This document shows, one piece after another, positions 1 to 4,158 of a stretch of DNA of 7,213 bases. The stretch's first letter is position 1. Each line of letters starts with the position of its first letter. Position numbers and translations under genes: made by a program. The notes below the pieces were generated by a model. It ran no database searches and was not told the DNA's origin. It saw nothing but the letters and a program-made list of their open reading frames with translations. Source of the DNA: an uncultured Clostridia bacterium (lineage in GTDB: Bacteria; Bacillota; Clostridia; Oscillospirales; Acutalibacteraceae); contig CALBKQ010000147.1 of assembly GCA_937895645.1 (NCBI GenBank), positions 1 to 7,213 on the forward strand, in the 5' to 3' direction.

Positions 1-42
1 GGTATCTTTAGAATAAAAATTAAAAAACAGGGCGTGGTGTGA
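1..42 (+). CDS. Possible 3' end of an upstream gene, cut by the window edge
   Basis: Reading from base 1 gives 13 sense codons (GIFRIKIKKQGVV) and then a TGA stop at 40-42, directly before the left inverted repeat of the insertion sequence. The other two forward frames hit stops within the first 15 bases. Only 42 bases are visible, so this could be chance. If real, the native stop lies just before the IS insertion point and the terminator at 1380-1426 would have served this gene before the IS arrived. No function can be inferred. The reverse strand is also open over this short stretch. Confidence 0.22.
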   Translation, partial: GIFRIKIKKQGVV

Positions 43-67
43 TGATATGCACCCCAAAAGTTAGACA
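43..67 (+). repeat. Left terminal inverted repeat of the IS
   Basis: The first 25 bases of the element match the reverse complement of 1319-1343 at 20 of 25 positions, with mismatches at repeat positions 4, 5, 8, 17 and 18. The shared core is ACCCCAAA followed by TTAGACA. In IS3-family elements these ends are the transposase binding and cleavage sites. The outermost bases are TGA on both sides. Confidence 0.85.
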
Positions 68-88
68 CTTTTGGAGGTGCATATTTTT

Positions 89-472
89 ATGGTAAAAAAA
101 GGAACAAAACAACGAAAGTATAGTGCAGAATTCAAAATAGGTGTTATAATGGATATGCGAGGACACCATTTAGGATACAGAGAAACAGCACGAAAATACC
201 AGTTAAGAGAAGATGGTAGTGTAGTTGATATGCTTAAAAGGTGGGAACGCATATATTTGGAAGAAGGAGCCGAAGGTCTAATGAAAGAAAGACGAGGCAG
301 AGCTTGTTCCGCTAGCGGAACAAAGAGAGGTAGACCGCCTAAATTGAATAAACAGATTGAAGAAAATTTAATAGCCGAAAACCAACGACTTCGTATGGAG
401 ATAGAATACTTAAAAAAACTGAGTGCCTTAGTTCTTGCGGAAGAGCGAGAGAACGGCAAAAAGCAAAAATAA
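89..472 (+). CDS. IS3-family transposase subunit OrfA (helix-turn-helix)
   Basis: This 127-residue protein is the DNA-binding part of the IS transposase. The start is set at ATG 89 because a good Shine-Dalgarno sequence, GGAGGTG (73-79), sits 9 bases upstream; a TTG at 71 in the same frame would overlap that site. Residues about 10-60 (YSAEFKIGVIMDMR onward, with RETARKYQL and a tryptophan in LKRWERIY) look like the family's helix-turn-helix for inverted-repeat recognition. A basic linker with KRGRPPKL (79-86) follows. Residues about 87-112 (KQIEENLIAENQRLRMEIEY, then LKKL) form the leucine-zipper-like coil used for multimerisation. The frame ends in GKKQK and a TAA, just past the C AAA AAG slippage site. 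By family knowledge, OrfA alone usually inhibits transposition, while the fused OrfAB is the active enzyme. Confidence 0.9.
   Translation: MVKKGTKQRKYSAEFKIGVIMDMRGHHLGYRETARKYQLREDGSVVDMLKRWERIYLEEGAEGLMKERRGRACSASGTKRGRPPKLNKQIEENLIAENQRLRMEIEYLKKLSALVLAEERENGKKQK
457..463 (+). promoter_or_regulatory. Probable -1 programmed frameshift site (C AAA AAG)
   Basis: Near the end of orfA the zero-frame codons AAA (458-460) and AAG (461-463), preceded by C, allow a -1 slip. Reading then continues GCA AAA ATA ATC, giving AKIISELRQKYPLKELL, a segment typical of the start of the OrfB part in this IS group. The fused product would be about 406 residues. The -1 frame is open from 361, so overlap is ample. 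A perfect A7 run at 412-418 (A AAA AAA in the orfA frame) is an alternative slippery site. The 457-463 site is preferred because it keeps the conserved residues on both sides. Confidence 0.6.
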
Positions 473-510
473 TCTCTGAACTAAGGCAAAAGTATCCGCT
501 AAAAGAATTA

Positions 511-1308
511 TTGAAATTGTCAGGAATTGCTCACAGCACATACTATTACTATCTCAAAAATCAAAATGAAGATAAATATGAAAAAGAAAAGCAAGAAATA
601 CAAACTATCTTTAATGTTAACAAAGGCAGATACGGATACCGTAGAATTACCGTTGCTATGCATAACAAAGGTTATGTAATTAACCATAAAACCGTATTAA
701 AACTAATGAATAGTCTTTGTTTGAAAGGAAAACAACGCAAAAACGATAAATATCATTCTTACAAAGGCACTGTTGGTAAAGTTGCAGACAATTTGCTCAA
801 AAGAGATTTTTATGCAGAAAGACCATTTGAAAAGATAACAACAGATGTTACTCAATTCAAAATTGGTGATGAAAAAATTTATTTATCACCTGTTATGGAT
901 TTGTATAATAGAGAAATTATATCGTATTCTATTTCAACAAGTCCTAATTTATGGCAAATACGAGAAATGTTAGCTGGGTTATTTGAAAAGTTACCTGCTG
1001 ATGCAACACCGATATTCCATTCAGACCAAGGTTGGCAATACCAACATGCTGAATATCAAAGATTATTAGCAGAACATAATATCACACAAAGCATGTCGCG
1101 TAAGGGTAACTGTATGGATAATGGTGCTATGGAAAACTTTTTCGGCAGACTGAAAGTTGAAATGTACTACGGCGAAAAATTCGAAAGTGTTAACACTTTC
1201 ATTGATGAATTAAAGAAATATATTTCTTACTATAATAACGATAGAATTTCCTTAAAACTAAAAGGAATGAGTCCAGTACAATACCGAACTCATTCTCTAT
1301 CAATTTAA
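511..1308 (+). CDS. IS3-family transposase OrfB, DDE integrase domain
   Basis: This is the catalytic part of the transposase, of the rve/DDE integrase superfamily. The frame is open upstream to 361 with no ATG before the body of the domain, so it is probably made mainly as an OrfAB fusion by -1 frameshifting; TTG 511 is only a nominal start. Counted from 511, residues about 38-80 (KGRYGYRRITVAMHNKGY) form the HTH_21-like region. The catalytic core has D112 in ITTDVTQFKIG, D172 in IFHSDQGWQY and E208 in DNGAMENFFGRLK. The last two are 35 residues apart, the DD(35)E spacing of IS3 elements. The C-terminal RISLKLKGMSPVQYR is also characteristic. Length and motifs are full, and no truncation is seen. 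Confidence 0.93.
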   Translation: MKLSGIAHSTYYYYLKNQNEDKYEKEKQEIQTIFNVNKGRYGYRRITVAMHNKGYVINHKTVLKLMNSLCLKGKQRKNDKYHSYKGTVGKVADNLLKRDFYAERPFEKITTDVTQFKIGDEKIYLSPVMDLYNREIISYSISTSPNLWQIREMLAGLFEKLPADATPIFHSDQGWQYQHAEYQRLLAEHNITQSMSRKGNCMDNGAMENFFGRLKVEMYYGEKFESVNTFIDELKKYISYYNNDRISLKLKGMSPVQYRTHSLSI

Positions 1309-1318
1309 TATTTTATTT

Positions 1319-1343
1319 TGTCTAAACTTTGGGGTTCACTTCA
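1319..1343 (-). repeat. Right terminal inverted repeat of the IS
   Basis: Read on the minus strand this begins TGAAGTGAACCCCAAAG and matches the left end at 20 of 25 positions. It lies 10 bases after the orfB stop, as expected for a compact IS. A run of A follows immediately outside. Confidence 0.85.
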
Positions 1344-1379
1344 AAAAAACTCGTTATTTTTTCGGCTTTAAGTAAAACA

Positions 1380-1426
1380 ATCCCGCCAAAACCTTGATTT
1401 ACCGTGGTTTTGGCAGGATGTTTTTT
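1380..1426 (+). terminator. Bidirectional intrinsic terminator between IS and regulator
   Basis: A 14-pair stem (1380-1393 with 1406-1419, one C-A mismatch at the fifth pair) has left arm ATCCCGCCAAAACC and a 12-base loop. On the plus strand it is followed by a T-rich tail (T6 at 1421-1426, then GTTTT). On the minus strand the tail is the weaker TGTTTTA. It can stop transcription leaving the IS or an older upstream gene on the plus strand, and also the convergent regulator gene ending at 1486. It lies 37 bases outside the right end of the IS, so it is host sequence. Confidence 0.8.
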
Positions 1427-1485
1427 GTTTTAAAAGGCGTTTTTTTACAGCCCCTTTGTTTTCAGCACAAGAAACTAACCATGTA

Positions 1486-2559
1486 TTATTCTAAAATTTT
1501 AACTATTTCTTGAAATTCAGGTTTTGATTTGAAATCGTCAGATAATGGGTAGTGTTCTGTCATAAGCTTTTTCATACGAGTACGCATATACATTTCTCGA
1601 TAATCTCTTTCTTGCTCATAAAATTTAGCCACAGTTTCTGTATTATCAAAAACTGAATCACACTTAACAGCATATTCAGCTGCAATTTTCAGATACTCCA
1701 GCGCTTTTCTCTCATTTCCTAACTCAAAATACCAATGTCCCAAATGACCGTAATTATACACAAGATGCATCCAATTCTTTCCAAAATTATCATTTTGATA
1801 AAATGTATGAAAAAGTGAATTTATTTCACTGATTATTTTAATCTTGTATTCAGGTGTAAAATCATTTTCATAATAGCAATAATGAGCAAAGGAATTAACA
1901 AGTAAATAAAGCAGTTCTGTAATTGCAGTTTCACACACCTTACTGTGCATTTCAACATCACCATTCATTGTTATTGCAATATATTCCTTAGAATTAAGTA
2001 AAGATGGCATTTCTGCAAGAATTTCATCTGCCTGTTTCTGATAGCTTTCTTTATTTGTGCAACACGCTAACCTATGTAAATGCTGACAGACGATACGCTT
2101 TGACCACATTCTTATACTATCATCAGTACAATGTTTTTGAATATTATCATAAATAGAAAGTAACTCCTGTGTTGCTTTTTCGTCTCTGTAATCACATCCA
2201 CACCTTAAAAGTTCCATATACCTTACAAGAATACGATAATCTCCCGGAAAATCTTTAACTGCATTTTTGAATTTTTTTATAACTTCAGGAGTGTCTTTAA
2301 GTCTCCAAAGTTCATATAAATCAAGATATTCATTGATTTTTTGTTCTTTTTGCGCTTTCTCAACGCCTAACAAATCATCAATAGATATATTGAAAAATGA
2401 TGCTATTACAGGAAGCATTGTAATATCTGGGTAAGTTTCTCCCCTTTCCCATTTACTAATTGTCTGGAATGATACGCCTAAAAAATCTGCAAGGGTTTCT
2501 TGGGTTAATTCTTTTTCTTTGCGAAGTCTTTTAACATTCTCGCCAAAATAGATTGTCAT
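1486..2559 (-). CDS. Xre-family transcriptional regulator with helical C-terminal domain
   Basis: This 357-residue soluble protein has an N-terminal Xre/Cro-type helix-turn-helix at about residues 6-62. RLRKEKELTQETLADFLGVS is followed by FQTISKWERGETYPDI, with the usual Q/S-KWE-G-YPD signature, and then LPVIASFFNISIDDLLG. Residues 70-357 are predominantly helical and rich in aromatic, His and Cys residues, with TPR-like character (for example GHLGHWYFELGNERKALEYL at about 270-290). In this Firmicute family the C-terminal part is thought to sense a signal or partner; no ligand is evident here. The start ATG is supported by GAGGTG at 2565-2570, five bases upstream. It is transcribed alone from a near-consensus promoter and ends at the terminator at 1380-1426. 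The target genes are unknown; autoregulation is plausible given the palindrome in its leader. Confidence 0.85.
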   Translation of the reverse strand: MTIYFGENVKRLRKEKELTQETLADFLGVSFQTISKWERGETYPDITMLPVIASFFNISIDDLLGVEKAQKEQKINEYLDLYELWRLKDTPEVIKKFKNAVKDFPGDYRILVRYMELLRCGCDYRDEKATQELLSIYDNIQKHCTDDSIRMWSKRIVCQHLHRLACCTNKESYQKQADEILAEMPSLLNSKEYIAITMNGDVEMHSKVCETAITELLYLLVNSFAHYCYYENDFTPEYKIKIISEINSLFHTFYQNDNFGKNWMHLVYNYGHLGHWYFELGNERKALEYLKIAAEYAVKCDSVFDNTETVAKFYEQERDYREMYMRTRMKKLMTEHYPLSDDFKSKPEFQEIVKILE

Positions 2560-2580
2560 AAAATCACCTCAAAATATTTC

Positions 2581-2592
2581 TTGTAGCTACAA
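2581..2592. promoter_or_regulatory. Perfect 12-base palindrome in the regulator leader (candidate operator)
   Basis: TTGTAGCTACAA is its own reverse complement. It lies 21 bases upstream of the regulator start codon and about 38 bases downstream of the predicted -10 box, within the untranslated leader. Dyads of this size are typical of Xre/Cro-type binding sites, so an autoregulatory operator is a reasonable inference. No second copy was noticed in the window. Confidence 0.4.
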
Positions 2593-2629
2593 CATAATAA
2601 TAACTTTAATTTTTAGATTTTACAATAAC

Positions 2630-2658
2630 ATTATAGGTGAATTCAATTCGCGTGTAAA
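2630..2658 (-). promoter_or_regulatory. Sigma-A promoter of the Xre regulator
   Basis: On the minus strand a -35 box TTTACA (2653-2658) and a perfect -10 box TATAAT (2630-2635) are separated by exactly 17 bases. Transcription would start near 2623, leaving a leader of about 64 bases that contains the 2581-2592 palindrome and the GAGGTG ribosome binding site. Confidence 0.75.
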
Positions 2659-2689
2659 GGGAATTATTCCATCATTAATATGCTTTCAA

Positions 2690-2725
2690 AAAAATATGGG
2701 CAATTCGTGAATCGCCCATATTTTT
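2690..2725 (-). terminator. Intrinsic terminator of the bPH-like gene
   Basis: A perfect 12-pair stem (2690-2701 with 2714-2725; GC part GGGC/GCCC) has a 12-base loop that holds a small inner dyad, ATTC-GT-GAAT. Transcribed on the minus strand, it lies six bases after the stop codon and ends in a run of seven T. It may also work on the plus strand, but no plus-strand gene runs into it. Confidence 0.85.
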
Positions 2726-2730
2726 ATAAA

Positions 2731-3381
2731 TTATTCTTCTGTTTCTTCTACTTTAACTTTTGCTTTATTCTTTTTAACAGGAGAAACCACAACATCAACA
2801 GGTTTATTTTCTTCCTCTTTTTCTTTTCTGATTTTATCTGCAATACTCTTTTTTCTTAAATGCTCTGCATTTTTTTGTTTGTGCTCTTCTTCAAGTTTTG
2901 CAGCTAAATCACGAGCCATTTTGAATTTACCGCCCATTTTAATCATAAACAAGTCAATATCTTTAGGTGAAATTTCAATATAGTTTTTTATTTTAATTTC
3001 TTTTTTTGTATCCTTATCCATTTCGTAAGAATAATAACCAACAAAGAATTTAGGTGTTGAAAATGCAACTCGTTTAACCTTTTTAATGCCTTCAGGTAAT
3101 GTATCAGTAATTTCAAAAATGTTAGCATATTTAATTTTCTTTCTTATAAGCGGCCATTGATAAATAAATAAATGGTCTTCTTCAAGGGTATAATAAGTGT
3201 TGAAAATCAACGGATAAAGATAAATAACATTAATTACAAGCAAAAGTACACCTAATCGTGTTGTAACATCAACATAAAGGAATATGGGAAGAAAGAACAA
3301 TACAACTATTGAAATATGATAAACAATCAACACTAAATAAATTAAAGGACTAACACCACTTCTGAATTTAACTGGTTTCAT
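2731..3381 (-). CDS. Membrane protein with bacterial PH-like (bPH_6-type) domain and charged tail
   Basis: This is a 216-residue protein. The start is set at ATG 3381 with GGGGGA (3388-3393) six bases upstream; the frame stays open further but would run through the divergent gene. Two hydrophobic segments lie at about residues 11-36 (SPLIYLVLIVYHISIVVLFF) and 43-61. A beta-rich region follows at about 63-147: YYTLEEDHLFIYQWPLIRKK, then IKYANIFEITDT, then YIEISPKDIDLFM. This order (strand, I-x-Y-x-x-I, ISP-x-D near the end) resembles the bPH_6 family (formerly DUF1200), whose biochemical role is unknown. The tail, about 155-216, is a Lys/Glu-rich probable coiled coil ending in EETEE. The topology suggests two membrane helices with the PH-like domain and tail in the cytoplasm. 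It is a single-gene unit closed by the terminator at 2690-2725. The family call is from pattern memory. Confidence 0.7.
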   Translation of the reverse strand: MKPVKFRSGVSPLIYLVLIVYHISIVVLFFLPIFLYVDVTTRLGVLLLVINVIYLYPLIFNTYYTLEEDHLFIYQWPLIRKKIKYANIFEITDTLPEGIKKVKRVAFSTPKFFVGYYSYEMDKDTKKEIKIKNYIEISPKDIDLFMIKMGGKFKMARDLAAKLEEEHKQKNAEHLRKKSIADKIRKEKEEENKPVDVVVSPVKKNKAKVKVEETEE

Positions 3382-3403
3382 AAAAAATCCCCCGGAGGTC
3401 AAA
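3382..3403. promoter_or_regulatory. 22-base divergent intergenic region with two opposed ribosome binding sites
   Basis: The divergent start codons of the bPH-like gene (3381) and the first TSUP half (3404) are only 22 bases apart. The gap is filled by their back-to-back Shine-Dalgarno sequences: GGGGGA on the minus strand (3388-3393) and GGAGG on the plus strand (3394-3398). There is no room for promoters here, so each gene's promoter should lie inside the other's coding sequence and the two transcripts should overlap at their 5' ends. I could not identify a convincing promoter for either gene. Confidence 0.7.
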
Positions 3404-3754
3404 ATGAGTTTGATTAAAAAAGTTCTTGCCGGAATGTTAATAGGCACAGTAAATATAATTTTGGGTGCCGGTGGCGGAATGCTGACTGTTCCCTTATACA
3501 AAAAGATGGGAATGGAACAAAAGTCAGCACAAATAAACGCTGTTGGCACAATATTGCCCATTACAATTATCAGTTCAATTATATATCTTATAAACGGGAA
3601 TGTCAACTTTTCAGACACTTATATTTATCTTATACCAGGACTTATTGGCAGTATTGTGGGTACTTTTGTAATTAAAAAAACATCTAACAAAATACTTACC
3701 GTTATATTTGCGTTATTTATGATTTGGGCAGGAGTGAGAATGTTTATAAAATGA
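3404..3754 (+). CDS. TauE/SafE (TSUP) family transporter, N-terminal half protein
   Basis: This 116-residue integral membrane protein corresponds to one half of a usual TSUP transporter (full members are about 240-270 residues). The start ATG has GGAGG at 3394-3398, five bases upstream. Four hydrophobic segments are seen at about residues 7-31, 44-63, 73-91 and 96-114. The family glycine motif is present as LGAGGGMLTVPLY (20-32), followed by the AQINAVGTILP helix. TSUP proteins export or import sulfur- or carbon-containing anions such as sulfite, sulfoacetate or thiosulfate; the substrate cannot be told here. The stop codon overlaps the start of the second half by ATGA, so the two are translationally coupled and probably assemble into one transporter. 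Confidence 0.85.
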   Translation: MSLIKKVLAGMLIGTVNIILGAGGGMLTVPLYKKMGMEQKSAQINAVGTILPITIISSIIYLINGNVNFSDTYIYLIPGLIGSIVGTFVIKKTSNKILTVIFALFMIWAGVRMFIK

Positions 3755-4116
3755 GTAATGTTATTCCAATTATTGCGGGATTTCTTTCAGGGCTTATTGG
3801 CTCGATGGGTTTTGGCGGTGGCGGTGTACTGATTATTTACCTTGTTGTATTTGCAAATATACCACAACTACAAGCACAAGGTATAAACCTTATTTTCTTT
3901 GTCCCCTGCGCTGTTCTTGCAACAATAATCTACACAGTAAAAAAGCAAATTGAATACAAAAAGATATTACCTGTAATTATTGGTGGCATTATTGGTGCAA
4001 TCATATCAAGTTTTCTGCTTAAAAACATAAATACTGATTATCTTTCAAAGGCTTTTGCAATATTTTTGATTGTAATGGGGATTTCTTCAATTTTAAGATT
4101 GAAGAAAACTAAATAA
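3751..4116 (+). CDS. TauE/SafE (TSUP) family transporter, C-terminal half protein
   Basis: This 121-residue membrane protein is the partner of the preceding gene. The start is set at ATG 3751 (MSNVIPIIAGFLSGL), overlapping the upstream TGA as ATGA; a GGAG (3731-3734) lies 16 bases upstream inside the previous gene, and coupling probably supplies the ribosomes. An earlier in-frame TTG at 3724 is less likely. Four hydrophobic segments lie at about residues 4-34, 45-62, 72-90 and 99-115. The glycine motif recurs as MGFGGGGVL (19-27), then QAQGINLIFFVP and KKILPVIIGGIIGAIISS. Segment by segment it aligns with the first half, fitting the view that TSUP proteins arose by duplication of a four-helix unit. 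The last codons lie in a hairpin that overlaps the predicted promoter of the next gene. Confidence 0.85.
   Translation: MSNVIPIIAGFLSGLIGSMGFGGGGVLIIYLVVFANIPQLQAQGINLIFFVPCAVLATIIYTVKKQIEYKKILPVIIGGIIGAIISSFLLKNINTDYLSKAFAIFLIVMGISSILRLKKTK
4082..4107. repeat. 10-bp inverted repeat overlapping a promoter -35 box
   Basis: TTTCTTCAAT (4082-4091) and ATTGAAGAAA (4098-4107) are perfect complements around a six-base spacer, at the 3' end of the second TSUP half gene. The right arm contains the predicted -35 box (4099-4104) of the downstream gene. It could be a repressor operator or a weak RNA hairpin; there is no T run after it on the plus strand, so it is not a standard terminator. Confidence 0.45.
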
Positions 4117-4127
4117 TATGGTAAAAT
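4099..4127 (+). promoter_or_regulatory. Extended -10 promoter for the glycoside-hydrolase-like gene
   Basis: A -35 box TTGAAG (4099-4104) lies 17 bases from a -10 box TAAAAT (4122-4127), and TG at 4119-4120 gives an extended -10 (TGGTAAAAT). Transcription would begin near 4134, 25 bases before the start codon. This allows the downstream gene to be expressed separately from the TSUP pair, although no terminator separates them and read-through is possible. Confidence 0.55.
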
Positions 4128-4158
4128 CAACCTATATTGAATATGGGTGGTAAAACTT

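Larger units (their letters stand above)
43..1343 (+). mobile_element. IS3-family insertion sequence (IS150-like), complete
   Basis: This is a 1301-base element with terminal inverted repeats that start TG and end CA. It carries two overlapping transposase frames in the classic IS3 arrangement: orfA, then orfB in the -1 frame. The ends carry the CCCCAAA-N-GTTAGACA type core seen in IS150-subgroup elements (family knowledge). Both frames are free of premature stops and the DDE triad is intact, so the copy looks potentially active. No exact 3-4 base target duplication is visible: the left flank is TGA at 40-42 and the right flank is AAA at 1344-1346. The gap could reflect recombination between copies, mutation, or an end mis-set by a few bases. 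Confidence 0.9.

Noticed and set aside
61..459. Minus-strand open frame antisense to orfA
   Set aside because: It is the mirror of the well-supported transposase OrfA, has no ribosome binding site at its start and resembles no known protein; it is a shadow of the real gene.
1427..1485. Possible second hairpin (AAAGG/CCTTT arms) between terminator and regulator end
   Set aside because: Only about five pairs around a long unpaired loop; too weak to call.
3309..3339. Candidate plus-strand promoter TTGAAA (3309-3314) with TAAATA (3334-3339) for the TSUP pair
   Set aside because: The spacer is 19 bases and the -10 match is poor, so it is not reported as a feature, although a promoter in this neighbourhood is required.
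3382..3618. N-terminal extension of the bPH-like gene up to 3618
   Set aside because: It would run antisense through most of the first TSUP half. The ATG at 3381 has a well-spaced GGGGGA site, and the protein from there begins with a sensible short N-terminus before the first membrane helix.
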